Shown piece after piece: positions 34,205 through 47,319 of a stretch of 64,000 bases of DNA. The DNA comes from Takakia lepidozioides (lineage: Eukaryota > Streptophyta > Takakiopsida > Takakiales > Takakiaceae). A program made the translations under genes and the position numbers. Every line of letters begins with the position of its first letter. Positions within the stretch are counted from its first letter, which is position 1. Location: NCBI GenBank assembly GCA_030704615.1, contig CM060734.1:31636042-31700041 (forward strand), given 5' to 3'. The notes below the pieces were generated by a model. It ran no database searches and was not told the DNA's origin. It saw only the letters and a list, made by a program, of their open reading frames with translations.

Positions 34205-37200
34205 TCAATAATCCATGTCATCCATGGCTATTCGTGAACCTCTCACACGGCCCAGGTTGCGACAAGGCGCCTTGTCACCATGCTCCCATTTGACTATGGT
34301 GCCGTCCCAGGAGCTGCTCACCAGCATTGGCTCTGTAGGATGCCAGCTACAGTCTCGCACTGTCTGGCGGTGATAGCTCAGCTTTGCTACCTGCCTCCCC
34401 GTCACCTATACAAACAAAACCCACATCCACCGTTAGAATGCAATCAGTGTGCTGGTTAGCAGTGAGACAGTAGCTGGTGAAAGTCCTCAGCTCTCTTTTC
34501 CCCTGTTAAGCTCAAGAAGTCGAGAGTTACCTGACTAAGCACAAGACGTATGTGCCAACTCGTCCAAATGAGGTATTTAGGAGGACCTGATATAAGACTC
34601 GGGGAGAAAACACAGGCCTGCGCTTGATGAGCAAGGCTGAGAACATGGCAGGCCACATGCCTTAGAGAATACTCCTTAGCAAGTAGAGTATTGAAGGTTG
34701 GGTGGTTATCTTGCTCATACACTGTTATGTAGAGGCTGGCTTCCAATAATAAGACAGGACTGTGACAGCAGCATTGAACAAGCAGCTTGCACTTATATTC
34801 AGCATGTGAGAAGGGAAGGAGGAAATTACACACCAAATCGAATATGTAGACACAGCCATCATGTGAACCTGTGTAAATGTACTTCTGTCCCGTGCTGCAT
34901 TCAATGGACCGAACACTGAAGCGTCAGAATATGTGCAACTACACACACCCCAAATTAAATTTATAGACATAGCCACCATGTGAACATATGTGAATGTACT
35001 TCTCCCCTGTGCTGCATCTAGTGGTATCTTTGCATGCCTGCCTCCCAGTGAGAATGGAACTTAGCTACTATCCAGAATTTTCTGAACAAGAATTACCATA
35101 TAACAGGAGTGGGAGAAAGGGAGACCTTGCAAGGGGAGAGAAGTAGCAGCGAATGAGAGTGCGCAACACCAGGTGGCCCTTGTAGGTCATGACGGACTGG
35201 TCAAAGGGATGGCGCACATCTCGGCCTATGCCTGGGTAGTCCATCCATCGATAATCCCATTGAAATGTAGGTATCTTCTGCCTTGATCTGCGTGCTTACA
35301 GACCATGCAGTTCAGGGAGTATTACTACAGTACAACCTCTCTTTGACAATTGACTGCGGGCCAGCACGAAATTGACAGCATGTTCTTACTTGCTTGCTTA
35401 CATGATCCCCATGCATCCCACAGTTCAGGTCCTCTTTACATACCGATTATAACGTTGAATGGTTTCTTAACCCAGACCAACTGCAAAAGACCCAAATAGC
35501 ACAAAAGGCACAAGTTGTAGGTAATCCTGCAAATGGATTGTAGTGACAGAGAACTCAGAAAGGATAAATCTTGGAGTGTGGATAGAGTACAACCACCAGA
35601 AAATCTCGGATAGCAAAGCAGTTATGCAGAATTTGTTCGCCATGCTTCTAATGTGTCCAGTGCATGGGCTCATCGCCTGACAGCATATACAAATTGTTTT
35701 AATCATCTCCATCAAGGAAAGGAAGATAGAGAGAGATGACCTTGCAGGTCCTGAGCCAGAAGACATCTTGCGAATATCCCACAGCTTGATGGCCTGATCC
35801 TTGCCATTGGAGATGAAGTAGCGGCCATCTCCACTGCTATCAATAAAAGCAATACCCTCTAAATGCCCCACAAGAACTCCTGCTGGCCTACTACTTTGAG
35901 CACTGCAGCGGCGGTCCCATACCTGCACACCCAGCCCATCATTGGAGAGATTCCGTATCACACCAGAACAAAAGACAAGTAGTGATCACTCAACTTCAAG
36001 GAACTTCCTAGAAGACCTAATTCATGTAGGGAACCTCTGAAGCAGGGGGAGACAGACACCTTGCAAAGACGGTCGTCACTTCCCGAGTAGATGACATGAC
36101 ATGACTCATCAGCAAACACAACTGCATTCACGTCATCCTGGCCCAACCGGCAAATGCATCCCAGAGAAAGTGACAATCCAGCTATCATCTGAGAGATTTA
36201 CGAAGTCATCATTACAATGAAGTAGACACAAGACCCCCTGGGTGTCTTTCTTGCCCAGCCAGAAGTGATGGATGGTGTTAGGGAATGGTGTAGTTGGGAG
36301 ACCAAGGCTAGGTTGAGTCTTCTTTCATAACCAGATCTTGATTCCTTCTTGGATAGATTAGAAGAGCACAAATTGATGGAAAACACTTGGATCTCTTTAC
36401 ATCTGAATTGGAACTGCTGGCTTTGTGTCTCCTGCAGTTTTGGACCTCAGGTGGTTTCCTTGGCACCTATGATAAGTCCTTAAATTTTTCTATTTTATCA
36501 AGATAAAATTAGGGCCCAAATAAATCGTAATTCAAATAAATGAATAGTGTGTCAATGAGATATTGTATCGATAAACATGAAGTGAAATATTTTGTGAATG
36601 AGCTCTTCCGATTACAAGTTAGCCACCACATATCCTACCCCAAAACAGAGCATACATACAACATGCTTCTGCTCCACATTGCAACTACAATTTAACTCCT
36701 TGCAGACAAAGAGACAGTTCCAAGCTGTGAACATGCAGTTCCAAAATAAAAGCCAGAATAAGAGGCAGACCTTGTGAGCACAAAGACGGAGGACGGGCTT
36801 GTTGGCTTCCAAGTCATAGACATAAATTGACTTGTCACTGCTGCCTGCCACAATCTCACGACCATCATGTGAGAATTGCAGAGACCACAAGCCAAAGGCG
36901 TCGTTCTCCATCACATCTGAAGCAAAGTCTAGGCCCTCGTGTATGTCCTGCATCCATCCAAATGCCCGGACAACCCGGCCCCATGCATACCTCATGTGAC
37001 ATGTCAACCTCCAACATATTCTTGTGGCAGAGGTCATGACCGATAAGTCACCAGGGAGGCAGTCGGAGCTAAAAACTGCAGAAATAGAAAGAAAGCATGC
37101 ATTGGCATACGCAGGTTGAGAGGGAAATGTAAAGAATGATCGAAAGAAAGAAAGATACGTTATGATGTCCTCACAAAGTTGAAATAAAAAGGAAGAGATA

Positions 37201-38454
37201 CACCCTGTTCAAGGTGGCTCCAGGGAGCTTTACCGTAACATTTGCAAGAGACCTGATGCCACCACTCTCACTGTCCACCTTCACCAGGTGCACCACAGGC
37301 GTAATCGAGGCATAAACCTGTACACACATGCAAGACCAATGGGTCACGCAAACACCCCAGAAACAGGTAGGCTTCAGAGCCCCTTTCTCCAGTTCACTGT
37401 CTTTCAAATTGTCTAATTTACTTGCTATGTTTCTGGCCCTCACTCCTGGTTCAGCATAGCAGAGGAGTAAAGTCAAACACTGTGATCGTATGCAAGATGT
37501 AGTTTCATTTTATAGTTCATAATCATTTCTGACATGGATGATAAGCCTTACAAAATGATAATCAAGCTTGAAACCGATAAAAAGGTAACACCTCATACCA
37601 GGGAGTTATATCATCTCTATTTAGATAAAGATTACTCTAATGCGTGTATCAAGCTTTAAATTGTCCCCCTTCCTAAACCTAGGGACTGAGAGGAAGATAA
37701 AAGCCAACCAGAAAGCGCTGATCGGATGAGAGAGCTGTATCGGTCACTGTCCACCGCAAATTGCGAGCAATGATGTCCTTTTGAAGTGTCCATCCCTTCT
37801 CGACGTTGTATATCTTGATGCGTCTATTCTGTCAAGCAAATCAGTCACAAAACACAGGTGGGATGCTTGCAACCACCCATCCCTTCTGCATATAATCTTC
37901 TGACTTATCCTTCACCCACTCCTCCACAGGAAAAAATTGTGATTCCCATCCATAATCTCACCAATTTGAGGGGGAGTTCCCACCTGGAATCCTGCGACAA
38001 ACAACCTGCCGTCTGCTGAGAATTGGCCAATGTAAGCACGGGAGGCTAGTTGTTGCTCCACAATTGAGGGACCACCTGTTGGCAAATAACGTGCTGCTAC
38101 ATGGCAGCATTCAGCCCTCGAAAAGCGCCCATTTCCTGACACATTGAATTCTCTTCCTAGCATCATTGGCAGCGAGTTCACTACCCCACCAGGTTTTACC
38201 CTCCCAAATCTCGCCGATCCCTCACTAGGGGCTGACCTGTGTGCCAGAACATGTTCCAAGGCCCCCAATCGCTCCAGTTCTTCACTCCCTGACGATGTTT
38301 CCCTGACACCCGAGCTCGAATTGGACCCCTCCTCCCCACTAGCCAAATCATACAGGGAACAATTCACTTCCACATCGTGGCCCTCATCCTCCGGTTGATC
38401 CATGCTGTCTTCTTCATCCTCACTTGAATCACTAGAATATCTATAGCGCTGCAT
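34205..38454 (-). CDS. LEC14B: LEC14B/DCAF11-type WD40 repeat protein, 511 aa, 9 exons
   Basis: Exons: 37,984-38,454 (ATG 38,454); 37,709-37,828; 37,234-37,317; 36,771-36,947; 36,060-36,137; 35,741-35,922; 35,126-35,287; 34,834-34,894; 34,205-34,405. All junctions are GT-AG and in frame. The N-terminus (residues 1-60) is acidic and Ser-rich. WD40 blades follow, with SRAYIGQFSADGRLFVAGFQ, FSHDGREIVAGSSDKSIYVY, VIYSGSDDRLCKVWDRR, FISNGKDQAIKLWDIRKM, YIYTGSHDGCVYIFDL and MLVSSSWDGTIVKWE. The WDRR at 312-315 is a WDxR (DWD) box, consistent with a substrate receptor for CUL4-DDB1 ubiquitin ligases, as known for DCAF11. The exon 7 acceptor was set at CACGCAG/ATCAAGG because the nearer AG breaks the frame. 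A decayed second copy of exon 8 lies in intron 7. Confidence 0.93.
34951..35011 (-). pseudogene. Decayed duplicate of WD40 exon 8
   Basis: This 61-nt stretch has exactly the length of exon 8 (34,834-34,894), is about three quarters identical without indels, keeps the acceptor ATGCAG and stays open (STGEKYIHICSHGGYVYKFNL). At its 3' end the donor GTGTGT has become GGGTGT, so normal splicing out of it is lost. Gly/Asp-type blade residues are also altered. Confidence 0.75.
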
Positions 38455-41080
38455 GTTCGCACCACTTCCACTGGCCACTCCTTACTGATGGTGGCTGGAG
38501 CCCGCATCTAACTCACCACCCTCGCTGCCACTGAATGGCGGGTTCATAAGGCCGGAGAGGGGCAAATTGCCAGGCCCTGGAGAGCCCACCAGACCAGGAT
38601 TGGGTTCTCTCCTTCCATTGCTGCTCAACCCACCAGCGAGCTTGCAGGCCTCTCAATTCTGCACCTGCCAAGCTTCCATCTTCACGAGAGAGAGCATCAC
38701 ATTGATCATCACGAACTGTACAGGACCTCCTTATAAGTTATTAGGGTTCTCCAATCCCATGCCCGGTGCCCGCTTAAGAGAGAGGCACGTGCACTAAAGT
38801 CCAAGGCAATCAAAGTGCTGTTTTCTAGTGTGCATGGACCCGAGCTCAATTTTTGGAATCAAATGCGAATATCGAATACATCGCTGTGCTGTGCACCACT
38901 GAACTGAATGGATAAACCTGAAGAGAACTGAATATCCGAATTGTGATAGAAGTGAATGGAACATCAGTTGTTGGAGTTCACATCTCATATATACACTCTA
39001 AACTAGGCATTCAGAGCCTGCATCTCTTACACTATAACTTACTTTAGTTCATCACCATAAGAAGATGGATCTTCTTGAGAGACTTTGCAAATTGAACAAG
39101 CGACTCCGCCACAAGAGAGGCTGTCCTTTGGTGATTTTGGGGTTGTTGTTTTATACTTTTTCCAGGGCTTCATGAATCATGCCCATCAACCCTCCATAGA
39201 CTAGGCTTATTGGATAAGCCTAGTTCTCTGTTTTCCGCCTAGGCAAGAAGTCTCCACAATGGCTCTATCCCTTGCGGGACATAGCCAATAAAAAACAAAC
39301 AAGCCGCAAACTGCGAAAGGCTTTGTCGATTGTGCAAAAGTGAGGTGTGGAGAGGGGGGCTGGAGCCATGAACCTCCGTAGTTTGTGGTGTGGTCTGGTC
39401 TGTGTTCTAAATGGATTTGTAATTGCTTATTTTCTAGCTCGTCAATAGTCAATACTTCCTCATTGGCATGACTCTTGATTTGATAAGAATGTTTCTGGAT
39501 CAATAAGAGTCCTGAGTGGTGTAACTTGGACAGTTGACCAGATTTTCTCCATTGAATACAACATGATGCAAAATATAGAAGTAAAACTTTTCATTAGACT
39601 CTTTGGTATATTTATTTATTTATATATATTTCCTATTTAGAGCCATTTAGCTTCTCATTATAAGATAATAGGCACTCTGTGCTTGTGGCAGGGCCCACAT
39701 GTAGCAGAGAGGGTGGGAGCCCGGGCCGGGCAAGCGGGTCTATTGCAATAGGTCCCAGCCCAAGGGGCCATGACCTGTCTGTAGGCGCTCGTATTCCAGA
39801 TAAAACATCAAATAGTTCTATAAGATGGTAGTGGGTAGTGATGATTAAGAGCAACAAATAAGATGCATGAGGTTTGGTGTTCAATTCTAATTAGGTGGTA
39901 ATATGTGCTTATTAATTAAACAATTTGTATATGGTTCTTTCTGAAATTTTCCTAAGCCTTCGTTCTTATACGGTGGCGGACCCTCCAGCTGACTGTGGAC
40001 TGGATTGGACTAGACTATATAGTGGACCCTCCAGCAGACTCCAGTCTAGCGGACTCCGCAGAGTGAGTGCAAAGGGGACCCTCCAGCGACTTTGCAGAGT
40101 GGACTGGACTCGACTGTAGAGTGAACCCCCTCGAGTGAACTCCCTCCAGCAGACCCACTGTAGAGAAAAGGGAGTGGACACCCTTGAAATTTTATATCAA
40201 AGAATAGGGGGACAACTTGTCCTAGTGTTATAGATGAGGAAAAAATAACCTCAGTCAAGTGCCATTGAGGCTGAAATGAGAAATGGCAAAAAATGAGAAA
40301 TATATAGGCAATAATTTATCCTGATATGTGACTCATTACTACGGTCATAACTTGACATAAGTCCAAGTTAATACGTTTACGAAAACCTAAGTATCACAAC
40401 AGGACCCGGGGCTTCCATTCACTTGGAGGCTGGTGAGCGGATGCTATCAAATCCTACACGACCTACACCTTATGGTCCTTGATTTTTCCAAGATTATTAT
40501 TCAATATGATTTTTCTTTGTTTCGACCTTCTGTTGTGATATATTTAAAATAACCTCGGAGTGGAAGATCAAAAAGATATAAAGATCATTAAATGCTTTGA
40601 AAATTCAAAAAACACTAGTTGCTACAAGCAATCTCAAAATATACTCGCTTTTTTACCTTCTTTTGTAATACATTTCAAATATTAACGTTGGAATGGAGTT
40701 ACTTTTAAGTACTTAATTAACTCACAACATATGGCCTTATATAAACGCAAACACTCAGATCTAGATCATTCACAAATACTCCTGTCAAACCTGTATCTAG
40801 CTTTTTGTATCCATGGCCAACACACACATTAAGTTAATCAACCAGCTCTAATAGCAATTCTATTTATTTGACTAGCAGATCAACTCATTGTCAATTACTC
40901 ATGTCACTTCACCGTTCCAATATTCAACACATCTGACTTGATCATTATGTGGCCATACATGTGTAGGACATACTGTCCCTTCGAGTCATGTCAGCCGCAA
41001 GTTGCTACTCAAGATGTGAGTTCATCGATTTAAGAAAGACACGACAATGCTGAGAGAAACTATACACCTTGGGCTGTCCC
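38455..41080. other. WD40 upstream region and intergenic DNA
   Basis: 38,455-38,800 is probably promoter and leader of the WD40 gene. 39,970-40,170 holds short degenerate GGACCCTCCAG-type repeats. The remainder is A/T-rich with no gene or border of an element that I can define. Confidence 0.45.
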
Positions 41081-44000
41081 AAAATTAGTGGGGATTTTGA
41101 TTGGCATTTCCCTCCACCAGGTAAGAAGTTTGGACCTCCACTGCCCATGGCAAAAGACTCTCTTTTGCTACGTTCTCCTGTTGACTTCATCATCCCTGCT
41201 TTTTCTCAACGCATAATACCTACAGGTCTAGCTTTTGCTTGCCCTGCAGGTCATTTCCTTGAGATTGAGGGCTGGAAGAAACTTACCCTCCAAAAGCATT
41301 GTCTGATTGCTTCTGGGGTTTTAGACCGAGGTTTCAAATGTGAGGTCCGGTTACTTCTTGCTAATCCTGAATGCATCAGCATCTGTATACGTAAAGGTCA
41401 GGTCTTTGCTAGACTCACTGCTACTCTTTTGTCTGAGCTGACCTCTGTTCAGAAAGGTCTCAGTCTTCATGATAGTGGGCTGGTGGATTTCCCTGCGGGC
41501 CAACTCCAGGCCTTTGCCTCTCACTCTGGTTCCACTAACAAAGGCCCGCTTACTCCGGAGGCCGAGCAACATTTCCAGCAAGTCTTAAAGGATATCAAGG
41601 TAGGTGATCACCTTGCTCCCCAGCAGATTAGTCGCCTCCACCAGTTTCTACGTGACAACCTCGACATCTTTAGTCAAGGGCTTCATGACTTGGGCCGTAC
41701 AACCCTTCAGGATCATGACATCATCACGGATGGTAAGCCTATCAAACAACATGCCTACAGGGAAAGTGTACGTGAGCGCAAGGTCATTCAGGATGAGATT
41801 ACAAAAATGTTGGATGCTGGTGTCATTACCCCCTCCATCTCTCCTTGGGCCAGTCCCATTGTATTGGTAGGTAAAAAGGATGGCTCAACCCGCTTTTGCG
41901 TTGATTTTCAGCATTTAAATGCCATCACTAAGAAGGATGTTTACCTTTTGTCACGCATCAATGAAACGCTAGATCAACTTATAAATGGGGCCACTATCTT
42001 CTCTTCCTTAGATTTAGCCTCTGGCTTTTGGCAAGTTCCTTTAATTACTGCTGCTAAAGAGAAAACTGCCTTCACCTGCAGGATGGGCCTCTTTCAATTT
42101 GAAACAATGCCTTTTGGCCTTTGCAACACCACTGCCACATTTCAGCGCCTAATGGATATCGTTTTAGGAAACCTTCGTTGGGAATGTGCCCTGGTTTACA
42201 TCGATGACATCAACATTTACTCTACTACGTTTAATGCTCATCTGTTGGATTTACAGCGAGTTGTGTGCAGGCTTCGTGCCGCTGGGTTTAAGGTTAAGGC
42301 CAAAAAATGTGGTTTCTGTATGGAACAGCTCCATTTTTTGGGCCATCTGCTTTCTGCTGCTGGCATCAGTCCCGACCCTGCCAAGATCCAATTAAGTTGT
42401 GTGGAACTATCCAACCCCTCGGGATAAAACATGCGTTAAAGCCTTCTTAGGCTTAGGTTCTTACTATCGCCGCTTCATTTTTCAGTTTGCCAAGTTAGCT
42501 GCTCCCCTCACTCGCTTGTTATCCAAGGATGCTCGTTTTGTCTGGGGTACTACAGAAACGTCAGCATTTGAGAAGCTCAAAATTGCACTTACCTCTACTC
42601 CCGTGCTTGCCTATCCTGATTTTACCTTGTCATTTCTCTTGCAAACAGATGCCAGTGATCTCGCTATCTCTGTTGTGTTAAGCCAGATTCAAGATGGTCA
42701 GGAGCATGCCATCGCCTACGCCTCTCGCCGCCTTGATAAACATGAATGCAATTACTCCATCACTGACAAGGAAGGCCTTGCCGTTATCTTTGGCGTCAAA
42801 TATTTTAGGCAGTATTTGCATGGCTGTCATTTTACCGTTGAAACTGACCATCTCCCTTTAAAAGCCTTGCTAACTCCTCGTGAACTTACTGGCAGGTTAG
42901 CTAGATGGGCTCTAATCTTGCAAGGCTATGACTTCACCATTTCATACAAGCGTGGGAAGGACAATGTTAATGCAGATGCTCTGACTAGAGGCGAATCCAA
43001 AATACCTGCACCCTACACTACCTTAAGTGATCTTGTCTCCCCTGCTGCACAATCTCCCTCACCTATTGTACATGTTTCAGACCCATATACCTTGTGTCAT
43101 TTGTTGGATTATCCTTATGTTCCTCCATATTTACTTGACACTTGGGATCTTTTACAGTTTGATGTTGGCTGAACTTCCCCTGGTATTAGCATGAATTTTG
43201 GTCAGGTATCCTACAGCTTAGTCTGGTGCTCTTCCTTACCTTAGCACTGCCCATCTTGTCTGGTGCCTGCCTTGGTTTGTTTCCTGACCGAGGGATTGAG
43301 CTGTGCCTTACAACCTGCTTGCCTCCTCATAGACAGCCAACTGAAAATGAAGTCAGGATTCCGAAAGGAAGAGAACGGGGGTTGCCACTTTCTTCTCGCC
43401 TGCACTAACCTGCTGTTGTATGGCCATGAGTGATGTAGGCATGGATGATCCATTATACGATGCTCTTCTCCATAGGTGCAAAACCGACACCCACCTTAGT
43501 GGCATATCCAAGTTGCTCATGAGGCAAGTCAACTATCACTTACCCAACCACCGGGAAAGTGAATGGAGATTGTTCAGAGTCACTGCTTTAGAAGGTACCT
43601 CTGTTGTGGAAGTCCCTTCTAGGTCCGCTGTCCCTGCTTTACTTGAATTATACCATGCTTCTACTTATGCTGGCCATTTGGGGGTTGTTAAGACTGTCAA
43701 GAGATTACAGGAGCAGTATCACTGGAAAGGCTTAGTTAAAGACGTCTCAGCTTTCATTGCAAGGTGTGTGCCCTGTCATGCTAAGACCATCCTACCTAGA
43801 ACCGACGCTCCCTTACCTTTATAGCCTATCCCGGTGACTGAACCATTTGCCAGGGTTGGCTTAGATCTAGTCGGACCCCTTAAATCCACGTCCAAGGGCC
43901 ATGCATACCTTGCGGTTGCAACGGACTACTTGACAAAATGGGTTGAACTCCACCCTCTGGTTGCTAAGGATAGTGATGAGGTGGTGCAATTCTTCTTTGA

Positions 44001-44787
44001 TAAGGTGATTCTTTGTCATGGTTGCCCTCTGGAAATCCTCACGGATCAAGGTACAGAATTTTGCAACCAACTTATGAAGATTGTCTTGTTTAATCTCAAC
44101 ACTAAGCATGCCGTTACTGCTCCCTACAATCCCCAATGCAATGGTTTGACAGAACGATTTAACAAAACTATATGCCAGATGCTCGAGAAGAATGGGACAC
44201 TCATTGATGAATGGGATATTGTTGTGCCTATTCTGCTCTTTGCCTACAGGACCTCTATCCATGCCAATACCAAAATCTCACCTTTTGAACTTTTGTATGG
44301 TAGGAAATGTAGGACCCCTTTGCATATTTCCTGGTTGTAGGTCTCGGCTACTGAGCCTGAGAATTGGGAAACCTTCTTGCTTTCCATGGATGCTAAACGG
44401 CGTCGTTTGAGGGAGACTGCCAAATCTAACATTGTGTTTGCTCAAGCTGCTCAGGCAAAGAATTACAACCGCCGTGTTGTATATTCTGAGTCCTTCAAGG
44501 TAGGCCAGTCTGTTTGTGTGAGACTCCAGCCTGGTAAGCAGATTTCCAAGGCTAAACGACGCATTGATGGCCCTTACCTTATCTCTGATATTCTTCCTGG
44601 CAGGCAGTATGTCTTGCTCCCACAACATGCCTCGACTCCTCACTTAGCTAGCTCCATTCATGTTTCATTACTTGTTCCATGCACTATTACTTTTGATCCA
44701 ACTTGTTTGAATGTTGAGAACCGTCAGGTGATCTTCACTCCCACAGCTCGGACAGCTCGCAATCTGCCAGCCTCTTCTTTAGAATAG
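41081..44787 (+). pseudogene. Ty3/gypsy pol region (dUTPase-like, RT, RNase H, integrase), broken
   Basis: Starting without gag, the frame holds a dUTPase-like domain (41,130-41,420) and then RT. RT motifs are SPWASPIVLVGKKDG, SSLDLASGFWQVPL, MPFGLCNTTATFQR and VYIDDINIY at 42,193. A frameshift near 42,397 leads into the connection and RNase H (GSYYRRF, LLQTDASD, DKEGLAVI, ETDHLPLKAL, NVNADALTRG). A break of about 250 bp follows, then an integrase with H-x4-H/C-x2-C (43,650-43,790), a stop at 43,822, the catalytic core (VATDYLTKWVEL, LTDQGTEF, LTERFNK) and a stop at 44,338. The C-terminal domain runs to 44,787 and shows no obvious chromodomain. Few lesions in a long coding stretch suggest a fairly recent insertion. 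gag and the 5' LTR are absent. Confidence 0.9.
41130..41420 (+). other. dUTPase-like domain N-terminal to gypsy RT
   Basis: The frame reads LLRSPVDFIIPAFSQRIIPT, then GLAFACPAGHFLEIEGWKKL, ASGVLDRGFKCEVRLLLAN and IRKGQVFARL. This follows the order of dUTPase motifs: the IPA...IPTGL strand, P.G....I, GV(I/L)D..(Y/F)(K/R)GE, and KG....A.L. The Ser-containing motif 2 (usually RSG/RSS) is WKK here and the motif 3 Tyr is Phe, so catalysis is doubtful. dUTPase domains are known in some retroviruses and some fungal Metaviridae; a plant gypsy case is less familiar to me. Confidence 0.7.
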
Positions 44788-46200
44788 TGTTTGAATTTCG
44801 TGCTAGTTTTCTACACCATTTGTAGCACTTGGGGTTTTTCCTATGGGATGTTTTGTCCTCCACCCAGCTTGCAGGGTGAGGTTTTCTTCCCTAGGTTTTT
44901 TCATCCCTTGTGTGCCGGGTGTGTAGCTTATTTTGGCTAGGCTTCCTTTCTTGTCCTCCCTGAGCTCATCACTCGCAGGAGCTCGCAGTTTCTTATGGCC
45001 CCAGCAGGCATCACATATGTGGAGCTGGGATTCATTCTCACCTTACTTTTCGACATGGATGGATGGAGGAGGGATGCGCTCCGGATGATTTAAGGGATGG
45101 ACGAAGCCCAGATGAAAGCTGGATGGACTTACACCTTGCGCATGAGGATGAGCTGGCAAACAGCTAGTTTAGGATCAGATTAGGATGAGACTAGGTGATC
45201 TGGCTTCTTTCTATGGCTATGCTGGAAGGACATCTGGTGGACCTATGTGTAAGTGCCACATGGCACTAAGATTAGATTATGACCTAATGCTATTTAAGCC
45301 TCACTGCCGTGGCAGTGAAGGTGGTGGCTTCTGAGTCTTACGCAAGCGTACGTTGGGCGTAATGGTGTGTCTAAGTGGTTGGATGAAAGTGTTGGAGGTC
45401 AGGGTCTGTGGTGTCCTCTTAGAAAGATTCTGTCTTCTCTGCCAAGCCCTTCTACTGACTACATTCCCCAGATAGGGTCAAGTCCGGTAGAGGAAGGGGA
45501 ACAAACCCATATACTAGTAAAAAAATGTCAATTATTATTAATTATGAGCATGTATAATGGAGATTGATTAATGTAAACCACCAGTGAGAGTAATGTCATC
45601 TTGTTCTATTTTATGTAGGCTTGGGTATGTTTACTAGTTAAGTATCTCGAGCCGCTTGTAGTATATGAAATCAAAAGAGAAAATGTTTACACTGAGCCTT
45701 GCATGACATTGTCCTAGTGATATTAATCAGATACAATTCTTTTCATGGATCATATATAAGTGTGCACATTACATGGGGATTTCAATCATAAGATTAGCTA
45801 GTTCGAGGGTTGATGGACTTACAGAGCAACAAATTGAGGTTCCAAAGCAGACAAGTATGTCAAGTATGTACTTTGTGATTCAATGTTCAAATCAAACGAC
45901 ACTGTTGGGTATAGCAAGAAGATCAATAATCGTCTATTTTTAGGTATTGCATAAATGTTGCACAAAAACCTCATATTGGGATTAATCTTGATGAAAAGCT
46001 TAAAATCTTGAAGAAGTAGAAGTTAAGACTTACTTCTAGTAGCTGATTGATCAACTTAGCAAAATTTGATGGAGCCAAGAACACTGTACCTTCTGATATA
46101 CAATGACTTCCCGGTTACTGTCCGTTAGCTGAGTATTAAGTGTAATCCCTATTTTTATGATTTATATTCAGGTTAGTCTGAACGTATCCCCTGAATGTCA
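44788..46200. other. 3' flank of the gypsy element, possible LTR
   Basis: 44,790-45,500 follows the integrase end and has a TATA-like CTATTTAAG at about 45,291 and purine runs near 45,060, as a 3' LTR could. No second copy is in the window, so borders are unknown. 45,500-46,200 is A/T-rich with nothing recognisable. Confidence 0.4.
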
Positions 46201-46204
46201 TCTG

Positions 46205-46460
46205 TTTGCTTCAAATTTCTCATCTTGTCCCGGGCGAGCCAGGACGCGTTGAGGGCACGAACTGTTTCTTCATTAGTTCCTTGAACCCACTCAAGCTCAA
46301 AGTCACTCGGTCTGGCCCTTGGTCCTGAAGACGTTTATGCCACCATTGTTGAGCATAACCCCTCAAATAGGTGGGCGTCACTTCCACCCGATCCTCGTCA
46401 CTCAACTTGGCCGCCCGGAAGTACTGCTCTAGCTCCAGGAGCCAGGTATTGAGTGCTGTT
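46205..46460 (-). pseudogene. Gypsy gag fragment, minus strand
   Basis: The minus strand reads RVEVTPTYLRGYAQQWWHKR, then GFKELMKKQFVP. This is the conserved core of Ty3/gypsy Gag (A..YL.G.A..WW ... F...F.P). Nothing else of that element is visible. Confidence 0.65.
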
Positions 46461-46580
46461 AGAGGGCTGCTTGGGACTTAGACGCTTTTACGGGTTCTGT
46501 GGGGTACCCTTAATTTTTGCGCAGACTGAGACCAACAGGAGCCTTAGGGGTGGCAGGCGCAGGCTTTAGGGGGGTTAGAC

Positions 46581-46800
46581 AGCTCGTCACAGTCTATCAC
46601 AGCCAGACACAGCTTTACACAGCCCAACACAACTTCGCACAGCCAGTCACAGCCCAACACAGCTTTACACAGCCCGTCACAGTCTATCACAGCCAGACAC
46701 AGTCTGACACAGCCAGTCACAGCCCGGCACAGCTTCACACAGCCCGACACAGCTTTACACAGCCAGTCACAGCTCGGCACAGCTTGACACAGCCTGTCAC
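46581..46800. repeat. 10-bp tandem repeat, consensus AGCCnnnCAC, about 22 units
   Basis: Units such as AGCCAGTCAC, AGCCCAACAC, AGCTTTACAC and AGTCTATCAC follow each other with a strict 10-bp period. The same family occurs at 60,991-61,110. The plus frame 46,517-46,891 stays open through it because the period is 10 bp and the units avoid stops. Confidence 0.9.
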
Positions 46801-47319
46801 ATTACATGGGGAACAGTTATCATTGACAGGGAACAACTGTGTGGGAACGACATCTGCAGAGGGAACGTGTTACTTCAGGGGTGACGGTTAGTTAGTTAGG
46901 TGGTTAGAACAGCTTGCGGGTAGATTAGGCAGAGCGGCAACATGAAGGGGAACACTTCTTGAGGAGGGCGATTTGTTCAGGGGAGGAGGAGACGTAACGG
47001 AGAGCGGAAACAGTGAAGAGGAGATGATGACTTGATTGAGGCTTAATTCATGCAAGCTGTAAAATTATACAGTAGGGTAGATTAGAGACACCATGGCATA
47101 GGCATGATACATGATTAATCTTAACCGATACTGAATCGATATAAACATACTGTGTAGAGAGACACGAGAGAAGTTGTGGAATGAATGCATGATTAATTGG
47201 AACTTAGTAGATACTGAAGCAATCTGATGCTTCAGTATACACGGTAAGGTAAATTGATAACGTGAAGGCAAGAAGGAATACAAATAGGAAGCACAACCAT
47301 GATTCACTAGCTGCAGGTC
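46801..47319. other. Leader region before the gag frame, no gene
   Basis: The sequence between the 10-bp repeats and the gag-frame ATG has no recognisable coding. It may be LTR or leader of the second gypsy family, but no primer-binding site was found. Confidence 0.3.

Noticed and set aside
39207-39503. 98-codon minus frame
   Set aside because: No motif, no neighbours, A/T-rich intergenic setting.
43226-43408. Short frame between RNase H and integrase of gypsy 1
   Set aside because: Falls in a broken stretch of the pol region and has no independent motif.
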